Made by a program: the position numbers and the translations under genes
Assembly: GCA_025358235.1 (NCBI GenBank)
Contig: JANYKH010000222.1
Span: forward strand, 1 to 5,784
DNA from: Chloroflexota bacterium
Lineage (GTDB): Bacteria > Chloroflexota > Dehalococcoidia > Dehalococcoidales > RBG-16-60-22
Direction: 5' to 3'
DNA: 5,784 nt
The notes under the pieces: generated by a model
Told to the model about the DNA's origin: nothing
The model's input: only the letters and a program-made list of their open reading frames with translations
Database searches by the model: none
Shown here: positions 1 through 5,090 of the stretch, one piece after another
Layout of the letters: every line of letters starts with the position of its first letter
How positions within the stretch are numbered: position 1 is the stretch's first letter

Positions 1-224
1 GCCTGGCGCAGGGCGGTCACAAATTCCCGTTTCGCGCTGGCTTTAAATTCCGGCGCTGGTGTAATAGAGCAGGCGAGTTTGAGGGAGGCGGAGGTTTGCA
101 GGAGGGGTTCAAGGTCGCAAGCCTGTTCGGGGTAATCTTTCAGGCAGGCCTCGATGCTTTCTCCGGCGAGAACTCGCTCCAGACAGCTGTTTAAAATGTC
201 ATCAAATCTGTTGGTGTTGTTCAT
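1..224 (-). CDS. DUF5667-like protein, N-terminal part only (runs off the left edge)
   Basis: An open frame runs leftwards from an ATG at 224..222 to the window edge, giving 74 codons of a longer protein. The ATG overlaps the TGA stop of the sigma gene (ATGA), and AGGA at 234..231 sits 6 nt ahead of it, so the start is well supported and translational coupling is likely. The N-terminus begins MNNTNRFDDIL and contains a short helical block with E-x-C-L-x-x-Y-P (residues 25-32) and LEPLLQT (38-44), followed by PAPEFKASAKREF (56-68). This pattern is typical of the DUF5667-type domain found next to ECF sigma factors in Chloroflexota and Actinobacteria. By family context it may be an anti-sigma or sigma-partner protein. 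No membrane segment is visible in this part, and the rest lies outside the window. The gene is secure; the domain name and role are recalled from pattern, not searched. Confidence 0.72.
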   Translation of the reverse strand, partial: MNNTNRFDDILNSCLERVLAGESIEACLKDYPEQACDLEPLLQTSASLKLACSITPAPEFKASAKREFVTALRQ

Positions 225-766
225 ATCTGTTCCTGGCAGAGGATTTTCCGCAGTGAAAGTATTGCACTGTGCTGCAACGCTTTGACGGCGCCTTCACTCT
301 TGCCCATCGCCTTCGCCACTTCTGTTATCGAAAGATCTCCGGAAAAACGCAGGGCAATTACTTCTTGTTGGGCCTGCGTCAGTTTTTTCGCTGCTTTATG
401 TACCATTTCCATATCCAGGTTCAACTCAGCCGCGGCGTGGGGGTTCTCATCAATCGCCTTATCGGCGAAGGATTCATCCAGTGTCACCTTCGGCTGTTTC
501 GTTTTCTTTCTAAGGTAATCCACTATTTTGTTATGGGCTATCCGGTACAACCAGGCCGAGAATGGTGTTCCGTCATATTGGTACGAACCGATAGCCTGGA
601 CCATATTCACAAAAACCTGCTGTGTAATATCCTCGGCCTCCGTCCGTTCACCTATTTTCAGGGCGACGTACCGGTAGATCCTGGTAAAATATTCTTCATA
701 GAGTCTGGTTAGAGCCTCCTCATCGCGCTGTTGCGCACGCTTTACCAGACTAGCTTCATCCTGCAC
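221..766 (-). CDS. ECF-family RNA polymerase sigma factor (sigma-70 group 4)
   Basis: This 181-residue protein is the usual length for an ECF sigma factor, which directs RNA polymerase to a small stress or signal regulon. Region 2 spans about residues 7-90: region 2.1/2.2 includes LYEEYFTRIYRY and AEDITQQVF (44-52), and region 2.4 includes PFSAWLYRIAHNKIVDYLR (68-86). A polar linker (about 91-125) has no region 3. Region 4 (about 126-176) carries the helix-turn-helix with LSITEVAKAMGKSEGAVKAL (145-164), whose second helix reads the -35 element. The start is GTG at 766..764, preceded by GGAG at 777..774 with a 7-nt spacer; GTG is used because it has the Shine-Dalgarno site and gives the full region 2.1. 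The stop overlaps the start of the DUF5667-like gene by 4 nt, implying one operon and a sigma/partner pair. It is divergent from rimI. No C-terminal extension or SnoaL-type domain is present. The target regulon cannot be read from the window. Confidence 0.93.
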   Translation of the reverse strand: MQDEASLVKRAQQRDEEALTRLYEEYFTRIYRYVALKIGERTEAEDITQQVFVNMVQAIGSYQYDGTPFSAWLYRIAHNKIVDYLRKKTKQPKVTLDESFADKAIDENPHAAAELNLDMEMVHKAAKKLTQAQQEVIALRFSGDLSITEVAKAMGKSEGAVKALQHSAILSLRKILCQEQI

Positions 767-780
767 CTGACAACTCCACT

Positions 781-810
781 CCGGCTATTAAAGGTAGCCG
801 GCTCGCCGGC
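781..810 (-). promoter_or_regulatory. Mutually exclusive hairpins in the sigma-factor leader
   Basis: On the minus-strand transcript two perfect stems compete for the same bases. The upstream one pairs GCCGG (810..806) with CCGGC (801..797) around a 4-nt loop. The downstream one pairs CCGGCTA (801..795) with TAGCCGG (787..781) around a 7-nt loop. The downstream stem ends within an upstream GGAG (782..779) and lies just ahead of the functional GGAG at 777..774. The pairings are read directly; a regulatory role in sigma translation is inference. Confidence 0.4.
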
Positions 811-826
811 GTTCCCCTGTGCTATT

Positions 827-832
827 AGTATA
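827..832 (-). promoter_or_regulatory. Possible -10 box of the sigma-factor operon
   Basis: TATACT reads leftwards at 832..827, about 60 nt ahead of the GTG start, which would place transcription start near 820 and give a leader of about 54 nt. No good -35 is found at 16-18 nt spacing (TATCTT is the best). A GAAACC further upstream recalls ECF -35 boxes, but its spacing to CGTTA is 20 nt, too long for a standard autoregulated ECF promoter. Weak support only. Confidence 0.28.
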
Positions 833-910
833 ACGATGGATTTCACGAAAAGATAGGTTTCACCGCGGCGAAGTGTATTTTGAACGGGATTTTCGCCCTG
901 ACCTGATATA

Positions 911-919
911 TGATAAAAT
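911..919 (+). promoter_or_regulatory. Extended -10 promoter for rimI
   Basis: TGATAAAAT fits the TGn-TAxxxT extended -10 form (TG at 911-912, hexamer TAAAAT at 914-919). Extended -10 promoters can do without a good -35, and none is evident 17-18 nt upstream. Transcription would begin near 926, leaving a leader of about 20 nt before the TTG start. The same TGn-TAAAAT motif occurs ahead of the TPP riboswitch. Confidence 0.42.
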
Positions 920-933
920 TGGCGCGCAGCAAC

Positions 934-939
934 GGGGGG
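934..939 (+). promoter_or_regulatory. G-rich ribosome binding site that fixes the rimI TTG start
   Basis: A run of six G (934-939) lies 7 nt before the TTG at 947. It is a loose rather than canonical Shine-Dalgarno site. An in-frame TAA at 944-946 directly precedes the TTG, so no start further upstream is possible. Confidence 0.4.
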
Positions 940-946
940 CCGGTAA

Positions 947-1588
947 TTGGTTTTTTGCGTCCGATCCATGACCATAAACGATATCGACCAGGTGGCGGAA
1001 ATCGACCATGAGGCCTTTCCCACCCAGTGGCCCCCCGCTAACTTCCGCCATGAACTGCAAAATCACCTCGCCCATTACGTCGTGGCGATTGACTCAAATC
1101 GAAAAGTTGAACCACCAGTAAAACCGCCGGGTATTTTTGACCGTATGAAAGACTGGTTTCAGCCCCGCCCCATACAGATTCCCCCTCCCAGAGAGTACGT
1201 GGCTGGCTTCAGCGGTATCTGGCTTATGGCTGACGAGAGCCATATTACCTCGATCGCCGTACGGGAGGAATACCGGGGGCGCAGACTTGGCGAGTTGCTG
1301 ATGATCGCCACCATCGATATGGCGCGGGAACTGAAAGCTGATGTAGTTACCTTGGAAGTCCGTGTCTCCAACACGATCGCGCAGAAGCTTTATTTGAAAT
1401 ACGGGTTCAAAAAGGTAGGACTGCGACGGGCGTACTATACCGATAACCGTGAAGACGCGGATATCATGACTACCGACCCAATAAGTTCGCCGGAATACCT
1501 GGAATTTTATAACGGGCTTAAGAGCACTTTTTACAGCAATAACCCGGGGGCAGTCATTACTTCTCCATACCGGGCAGCCCGTTTATAA
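947..1588 (+). CDS. rimI: Ribosomal protein S18-alanine N-acetyltransferase (RimI, GNAT family)
   Basis: This 213-residue GNAT enzyme would transfer acetyl from acetyl-CoA to the N-terminal alanine of ribosomal protein S18 in the cytosol. The first strand and helix read CVRSMTINDIDQVAEIDHEA, with FPTQWPP at 24-30. The acetyl-CoA pyrophosphate loop is R-x-x-x-x-G in YRGRRLGELL (109-118). LEVRVSN (136-142) and KLYLKYGF (147-154) place Glu137 and Tyr149 12 residues apart, like the catalytic Glu103/Tyr115 pair of E. coli RimI. The C-terminal part has the RRAYYTDNREDADIM block (160-174). The start is TTG at 947: the next ATG (968) would delete the first beta strand, and an in-frame TAA lies just upstream. 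The protein is longer than the ~150-residue E. coli enzyme because of a proline-rich, basic insertion at about 52-82 and a ~40-residue C-terminal tail. A broader GNAT role cannot be excluded, since many bacterial RimI assignments rest on homology alone. Confidence 0.86.
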   Translation: MVFCVRSMTINDIDQVAEIDHEAFPTQWPPANFRHELQNHLAHYVVAIDSNRKVEPPVKPPGIFDRMKDWFQPRPIQIPPPREYVAGFSGIWLMADESHITSIAVREEYRGRRLGELLMIATIDMARELKADVVTLEVRVSNTIAQKLYLKYGFKKVGLRRAYYTDNREDADIMTTDPISSPEYLEFYNGLKSTFYSNNPGAVITSPYRAARL

Positions 1589-1619
1589 TCCCCTTATTTT
1601 GTATATCACGTCCCCGGCT

Positions 1620-1628
1620 TGTTATAAT
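1620..1628 (+). promoter_or_regulatory. Extended -10 promoter for the cysteine desulfurase gene
   Basis: TGT-TATAAT is a perfect consensus -10 (1623-1628) with the TGn extension. A weak TTGTAT at 1599-1604 lies 18 nt upstream as a possible -35. Transcription would begin near 1635, leaving about 17 nt before the TTG start with the Shine-Dalgarno site inside. It implies that the desulfurase gene can be transcribed apart from rimI. Confidence 0.58.
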
Positions 1629-1639
1629 TTCCTTTTAGC

Positions 1640-1644
1640 GGAGG
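1640..1644 (+). promoter_or_regulatory. Strong ribosome binding site that fixes a TTG start
   Basis: GGAGG at 1640-1644 is a full Shine-Dalgarno core, 7 nt before TTG at 1652. It supports the TTG, whose product begins KRIYLDYAATTP exactly where this family normally begins. Confidence 0.75.
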
Positions 1645-1651
1645 CGAGACT

Positions 1652-2812
1652 TTGAAGCGCATTTACCTTGATTATGCTGCCACCACTCCTGCAGACCCGG
1701 CCGTGGTCGATGAGATGGTGCCGTATTTTACTAATGTTTTTGGCAACCCCTCCAGCATCCACGGGTGCGGGCAGGAGGCGGGCGGGGCGGTAGCTGAGGC
1801 CCGTACAAAGGTCGCTAAACTTTTGGGGTGTGAAGATGAAGAAATAGTCTTCACCAGCGGCGGCACTGAGTCCGATAACAGCGCCATCGAAGGCATCGCC
1901 TATGCCAGCGAGGCCAAAGGCAACCATATCGTCACGAGTTCTATCGAGCACCATGCGGTGCTGGAAACCTGCGCCTTTTTGGAAAGGCGGGGTTTTAAAG
2001 TCACTTACCTGCCGGTAGACAAAGACGGCCTGGTAAACCCGGATGATCTCAAGAATGCCATCACGAAGAAGACCATTCTGATTTCCATTATGCACGCCAA
2101 TAACGAGATCGGCACAATCGAGCCGCTGGCGGAAATCAGCAAAATAGCCCGTGAATATGATATTCCGGTGCACACGGATGCCGTCCAGACAGCGGGGCAC
2201 ATCCCTTTTACCGTAGACGAACTGGGGGTCTCGCTGCTTTCCATGTCAGCCCACAAGCTGTATGGGCCGAAGGGAGTAGGGGCGCTGTATGTCCGGAAGG
2301 GTACGAAGCTTGTCCCTTTTATGCACGGGGGAGCCCAGGAAAGGGAACGCCGGGCCAGCACGGAAAACGTGCCGGCCATCGTCGGGTTTGGCAAGGCGGC
2401 GGAAATGGCTGCGGCAACAATGCAACAGGAAGCCGCCCAGGAGACTGCTCTGCGGGATCGGCTGATTGCCGGCCTGATGAAGAATATTGAGAAAACGAAG
2501 TTAAACGGGCATCCCACAAAACGTCTGCCCAATAACGTGAACCTCAGCGTGGAATTTATTGAAGGCGAGGCGATGTGCCTGACGCTAGATCTGGCGGGGA
2601 TTTGCTCCTCCACGGGTTCCGCATGCAGTTCCGGCAGCGCCGAGCCGTCACATGTTTTGCGGGCTATCGGACTGCCGCATCAACAGGCTTATGGTTCATT
2701 GCGGTTCAGTCTGGGAAAATGGACGACGGAAGCGGACGTAGACTACGTAATAAAGACGCTGCCGCCCATCGTGGCCAGATTAAGGGCGATGTCCCCGCTG
2801 GTGAACAGATAG
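1652..2812 (+). CDS. nifS: Cysteine desulfurase, group I (NifS/IscS type)
   Basis: This PLP enzyme removes sulfur from L-cysteine, giving alanine and an enzyme persulfide that feeds Fe-S cluster assembly and thio-cofactors. At 386 residues it is full length. Visible landmarks are IYLDYAATTP (4-13), GNPSSIH (31-37), TSGGTESDN (68-76), SIEHHAVLE (97-105, with His100 in the place of the PLP-stacking histidine), HANNEIG (148-154), DAVQ (176-179), and SAHK with the PLP-binding Lys202. The catalytic loop TGSACSSGSAEPS (321-333) carries the persulfide Cys325, and its long form marks group I rather than the SufS type. An extra Cys318 lies in GICSS. It starts at TTG with a strong GGAGG. No iscU, iscR or suf genes are in view, so the acceptor is not shown. 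It lies upstream of a thiamine module, and thiazole sulfur is one possible use, but its own promoter and the repeats downstream argue for separate control. Confidence 0.95.
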   Translation: MKRIYLDYAATTPADPAVVDEMVPYFTNVFGNPSSIHGCGQEAGGAVAEARTKVAKLLGCEDEEIVFTSGGTESDNSAIEGIAYASEAKGNHIVTSSIEHHAVLETCAFLERRGFKVTYLPVDKDGLVNPDDLKNAITKKTILISIMHANNEIGTIEPLAEISKIAREYDIPVHTDAVQTAGHIPFTVDELGVSLLSMSAHKLYGPKGVGALYVRKGTKLVPFMHGGAQERERRASTENVPAIVGFGKAAEMAAATMQQEAAQETALRDRLIAGLMKNIEKTKLNGHPTKRLPNNVNLSVEFIEGEAMCLTLDLAGICSSTGSACSSGSAEPSHVLRAIGLPHQQAYGSLRFSLGKWTTEADVDYVIKTLPPIVARLRAMSPLVNR

Positions 2813-2822
2813 AATAACAATT

Positions 2823-2862
2823 CCTCTCTCCCCGCCGAGGGAGAGAGTTCGAGTGAGGGGGG
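2823..2862 (+). repeat. GA/CT-rich dispersed repeat, copy 1 (inverted relative to copies 2 and 3)
   Basis: Starting 11 nt after the nifS stop, CTCTCTCCC (2824-2832) pairs perfectly with GGGAGAGAG (2839-2847) around a 6-nt loop, followed by GTGAGGGG (2853-2860). The stretch matches the reverse complement of copy 2: the shared core is GAGGGAGAG, then a variable ~6 nt, then GTGAGGGG. GTGAGGGG can also pair with CCCCTCAC of copy 2 (2907-2914), so the two copies can fold into one large structure. No T-run follows, so this is not a typical intrinsic terminator, although it may stabilise the 3' end of the nifS transcript. Confidence 0.7.
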
Positions 2863-2886
2863 AGTTCCCCTGGTATTTGAAATATA

Positions 2887-2943
2887 TGCGCTGACGCGCT
2901 TATTGTCCCCTCACCTTAGTCCTCTCCCTCAAGGGGCGAGGAC
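2887..2943 (+). repeat. GA/CT-rich dispersed repeat, copy 2
   Basis: The block begins TGCGCTG, runs through CCCCTCACCTTAGTCCTCTCC and ends in a hairpin arm GAGGAC (2938-2943) that pairs with GTCCTC (2919-2924). Positions 2887-2927 match 4331-4371 without gaps, differing at only 5 of 41 positions. It is a non-coding, REP/MITE-like intergenic element. No open frame or transposase is associated with it. Confidence 0.75.
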
Positions 2944-2968
2944 AAAAGATTGAATAGATAAGAATATT

Positions 2969-2998
2969 TTGCCATCTAAACTGAATCTCTGCTAAAAT
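2969..2998 (+). promoter_or_regulatory. Promoter of the thiamine (TPP-riboswitch) operon
   Basis: TTGCCA at 2969-2974 matches the -35 consensus at 5 of 6 positions. With an 18-nt spacer it is followed by TAAAAT at 2993-2998, which also carries a TGn extension (TGC at 2990-2992). Transcription should begin near 3005, only about 10 nt before the aptamer, which is the expected layout for a riboswitch leader. Confidence 0.65.
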
Positions 2999-3013
2999 AC
3001 CGGTAATTGAATA

Positions 3014-3104
3014 TTGTACTGGGGGCGCTGGAAGGCTGAGAGTCCCATTCACCGGGACGACCCCTTGAACCTGATCTCGGTAATGCGAGCGCAGGGAAGT
3101 AAGG
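3014..3104 (+). ncRNA. TPP riboswitch aptamer (THI box)
   Basis: The conserved THI-box blocks appear in order: GGGGG (3021-3025), CTGAGA (3036-3041), CCCC (3061-3064), GAACCTGATC (3067-3076), TAATGC (3081-3086) and GGGAAGT (3094-3100). Stems can be drawn. P1 is TACT/AGTA (3017-3020 with 3098-3101). P2 is GGGG/CCCC. An extra arm GTCCC/GGGAC (3042-3046 with 3054-3058) follows CTGAGA. P4 is CCT/AGG (3070-3072 with 3093-3095). P5 is CTCG/CGAG (3076-3079 with 3086-3089). The RNA binds thiamine pyrophosphate directly and here controls the downstream AIR synthase-like gene, probably with thiE. The aptamer is followed at once by an intrinsic terminator, which points to control by transcription termination. 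The blocks are seen in the sequence; ligand identity follows from the family. Confidence 0.96.
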
Positions 3105-3111
3105 AACAGGA

Positions 3112-3143
3112 CCAGAAGCGCATCGTTTCTGGTTTTTTGTTTT
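3112..3143 (+). terminator. Intrinsic terminator of the TPP riboswitch expression platform
   Basis: CCAGAAGCG (3112-3120) pairs with CGTTTCTGG (3124-3132), giving 9 pairs with one G-U, around a CAT loop. A T-run follows (3133-3138, then TTTT at 3140-3143). It sits between the aptamer and the AIR synthase-like gene, whose ATG is 26 nt further on. High TPP should favour this hairpin and stop transcription before the gene. Confidence 0.88.
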
Positions 3144-3169
3144 CCCGCCAGTAAAAAGGAGAAAATATC

Positions 3170-4228
3170 ATGGCTGAAATGCCGGAAATCGGGAAAATAT
3201 CCCCGGAAATATTTACGGAAATTATCTACCCCCGCCTGGGCGCCAAAAGCGATAAAGTAATCGTCGGGCCGCAGCACGGCGTCGATGTCGGCATAGTGGA
3301 AATCGGAGGGAAGGCCGTCTCTTTTACCTGCGACCCCGTCTTTATCGTGCCGCAGTACGGCTGGGAAAGGGCGGCCTGGTTCGCAATTCACATCATCGCC
3401 TCGGACTCTGTGACCAGCGGCCTCAAACCTAAATTCCTCTCCATAGATTTGAATCTACCCATGGAAATAACCAAAGACCAGCTAAGCATCATGTGGCGGG
3501 TCATCCATGAGCAGTGCGAGAAGATGGGTATCACCGTTATCACCGGGCACACTGCCCGTTACGAGGGGTGCCACTACCCCATGGTAGGCGGGGCCACCAT
3601 AACCGGCGTGGGCGAGATGGACGAATATGTGACCCCGCGTTTTGCCAAAGCCGGGGACAAGATAATCATCACCAAGGGGCCAGCCATCGAGGCCAGCGGC
3701 ATTTTCGCGACGATGTTCCCGAAGTTAATTGAAGAGAAATTCGGCAAGGCGTTTGCGCAGAAAGCCGACAAGATTTTCTACAAAATGTCCGTGGTTGAGG
3801 ACGCGCTGACCGCAATATCGGTCGGGGTGCGAGATAACGGCGTGACATCGATGCATGACGCTACGGAGTGCGGGCTTTGGGGGGCGTTGTTTGAGGTAGC
3901 GCGGGCGGCGGGGCTGGGGGCCAGAATTGAAAAAGACAAAATAATGATCGAAGAATGCGTGCCGGAAATCTGCAAGCTATTCGGGATCGACCCCTATGCC
4001 AGCATTAGCGAGGGCTCGCTGGTTCTTTCCTGCCGGGCACATAAGGCGGAGCAGGTTATCGTCGCCCTGAAGAAAAAGGGCATTCCTGCGACTATCGTCG
4101 GTGAACTGGCGGATGAAAAGAAGGGCATGAAACTGATCGAGGGCGGCAAGGAAAAAGACCTTGTTCACCCGATTGTAGATCCTTTCTGGCGGGCGTTTTA
4201 CGATGCCAACCAGAAGTATAAAGGATAG
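3170..4228 (+). CDS. AIR synthase/HypE-superfamily protein controlled by a TPP riboswitch (candidate thiamine enzyme)
   Basis: This 352-residue protein has the PurM/HypE/ThiL two-domain ATP-binding fold. The N-terminal domain has HGVDVG (36-41) where relatives have GDDAAV, TCDP (53-56), SDSVTSGLKP (78-87) and GHTARY (126-131, where relatives have GGDT). The C-terminal domain has AGDKIIITKG (161-170), MHDATECGLWGALFEVARAAG (228-248) and EGSLV (281-285). The C-terminal domain is HypE-like, but the protein ends NQKYKG and lacks the PRIC-type cysteine tail that HypE needs to carry the carbamoyl/cyano group, so a hydrogenase-maturation role is unlikely. The start is ATG with AAGGAG (3156-3161) 8 nt ahead. 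The TPP riboswitch upstream and thiE downstream tie it to thiamine. ThiL, which phosphorylates thiamine monophosphate, is in the same superfamily, so a ThiL-like kinase is the leading guess. This is inference, and the usual acidic motif is altered. It could instead be a general AIR synthase-related protein of unknown substrate. Confidence 0.82.
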   Translation: MAEMPEIGKISPEIFTEIIYPRLGAKSDKVIVGPQHGVDVGIVEIGGKAVSFTCDPVFIVPQYGWERAAWFAIHIIASDSVTSGLKPKFLSIDLNLPMEITKDQLSIMWRVIHEQCEKMGITVITGHTARYEGCHYPMVGGATITGVGEMDEYVTPRFAKAGDKIIITKGPAIEASGIFATMFPKLIEEKFGKAFAQKADKIFYKMSVVEDALTAISVGVRDNGVTSMHDATECGLWGALFEVARAAGLGARIEKDKIMIEECVPEICKLFGIDPYASISEGSLVLSCRAHKAEQVIVALKKKGIPATIVGELADEKKGMKLIEGGKEKDLVHPIVDPFWRAFYDANQKYKG

Positions 4229-4270
4229 AAAAGTCACTTTCACCGGGAGTGTTAGGAGCGTGGGCCAAGG

Positions 4271-4310
4271 GCATCCATACCGGCGAAGCCCGGTATCCAG
4301 AAAAATGGAT
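4271..4310 (+). repeat. Imperfect palindrome between the AIR synthase-like gene and thiE
   Basis: ATACCGG (4277-4283) pairs perfectly with CCGGTAT (4290-4296) around a 6-nt loop. An alternative small stem, ATCCA (4295-4299) with TGGAT (4306-4310), overlaps its right arm. The unit resembles the CCGGCGAAAGCCGG-type intergenic palindromes common in environmental bacteria. There is no T-run, so termination is unlikely and read-through into thiE is expected. Confidence 0.55.
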
Positions 4311-4330
4311 ATCAAATTTCCGATGCCAAA

Positions 4331-4385
4331 TGCGCTGGTGCGCTGAATGACCCCTCACCTTAGTCCTCTCCTGCATGGGGAGAGG
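4331..4385 (+). repeat. GA/CT-rich dispersed repeat, copy 3
   Basis: This is a direct-orientation copy of the element at 2887, sharing TGCGCTG at its left end and CCCCTCACCTTAGTCCTCTCC, with 36 of 41 positions identical. It ends in its own hairpin, CCTCTCC (4365-4371) with GGAGAGG (4379-4385). The loop sequence differs from copy 2, but pairing is kept, which suggests that the structure rather than the primary sequence is conserved. It sits 40 nt before thiE. Confidence 0.75.
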
Positions 4386-4424
4386 AGAGGAAAGAAGCGG
4401 GGGATGAAATAGAAAGAGTATTAG

Positions 4425-5066
4425 ATGAAGCGAAATCTGCCGAAAACCGATATTTACGGCGTCACGGCCAGCGAGCTTTCCCGGGGGAGGAGCAACGGTG
4501 AAGTTGTCCGGCAGATGCTGGAATGCGGGGTTAAAATCATCCAGTACCGGGAGAAAACTCTGAGTATGCGGGAAAAGTATACGGAATGCCGGGAAATCCG
4601 CCAACTTTGTAGGCAATTCGACGCCTGTTTTATTGTCAACGATGATGTGAGTTTAGCCCTGGCGGTAAAAGCGGATGGTGTTCACGTGGGACAGAGCGAT
4701 CTTTCGCCGGAAGCGGTACGTGAAATCGTCGGCGAGGACATGATAATTGGGCTGTCCATCACCGAACCTGAGCAAATTAAAGACGCGATAAAATCCGGGG
4801 TGGTGGATTACTTTGGGGTGGGCCCCATTTTTGCCACCGCGACGAAGCCAGACGCTGCGATGCCCTTCGGCCTTCCAGGCTTGAAAAAATGTGCTTCATT
4901 CTGCCGTTTGCCCATTGTGGCGATCGGCGGGATTAAAGAAGCGAACGTGGCCTCTGTTATTGACAATGGGGCGGACTGCGCCGCCATAATCGGCGATATT
5001 GTCGGCAGCGCAGACATCCCGGCCAAGATAAACGCGATCAGGGCGGAGATTTCGGGAAAGCGATAA
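4425..5066 (+). CDS. thiE: Thiamine phosphate synthase (ThiE)
   Basis: ThiE joins HMP pyrophosphate and thiazole phosphate to form thiamine monophosphate, in the cytosol. The 213-residue TIM barrel is the usual length. Visible motifs are IIQYREK (38-44, for the pyrophosphate-binding Q-x-R-x-K), NDD (72-74), DGVHVGQSDL (84-93), IGLS (108-111), YFGVGPIFATATKPDA (129-144) and VAIGGI (165-170). The last phosphate-binding strand reads AAIIGDIVGS (186-195) where most relatives have a VAVVSAI-like string, a mild divergence. The start is ATG at 4425 with only a weak purine-rich site (AAAGAG, 4413-4418), so initiation may be inefficient or coupled to upstream translation. It lies 196 nt after the AIR synthase-like gene, with no terminator or clear promoter between, so control by the TPP riboswitch is likely. 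No thiD, thiG, thiC or thiM is in view. Confidence 0.95.
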   Translation: MKRNLPKTDIYGVTASELSRGRSNGEVVRQMLECGVKIIQYREKTLSMREKYTECREIRQLCRQFDACFIVNDDVSLALAVKADGVHVGQSDLSPEAVREIVGEDMIIGLSITEPEQIKDAIKSGVVDYFGVGPIFATATKPDAAMPFGLPGLKKCASFCRLPIVAIGGIKEANVASVIDNGADCAAIIGDIVGSADIPAKINAIRAEISGKR

Positions 5067-5090
5067 ATCAAATCGGAAAGCTGAAAAAAT

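Noticed and set aside
269..712. Plus-strand open frame antisense to the sigma gene
   Set aside because: It shows no family-like motifs and lies wholly within a clear ECF sigma gene on the other strand.
968..1588. RimI starting at the ATG at 968
   Set aside because: It would remove the first beta strand of the GNAT fold and has no better ribosome binding site; TTG at 947 keeps the fold intact.
2005..2613. Long minus-strand open frame inside nifS
   Set aside because: Its translation is Ser/Pro/Arg-rich shadow sequence opposite a well-recognised cysteine desulfurase.
2824..2847. Intrinsic terminator after nifS
   Set aside because: The stem is strong, but the following bases are TTCGAG with no T-run; kept as part of the dispersed repeat instead.
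2823..2943. CRISPR array or tandem repeat
   Set aside because: There are only two inverted copies here and a third 1.4 kb away; no regular spacers.
3170..4228. Calling this gene hypE
   Set aside because: The C-terminus lacks the conserved cysteine tail, the GDDAAV motif is altered, there are no other hyp or hydrogenase genes, and the gene is controlled by a TPP riboswitch.
4092..4616. Minus-strand open frame spanning the AIR synthase-like gene end, the spacer and the thiE start
   Set aside because: It crosses two real genes and the repeats, with low-complexity Pro/Leu content and no recognisable domain.
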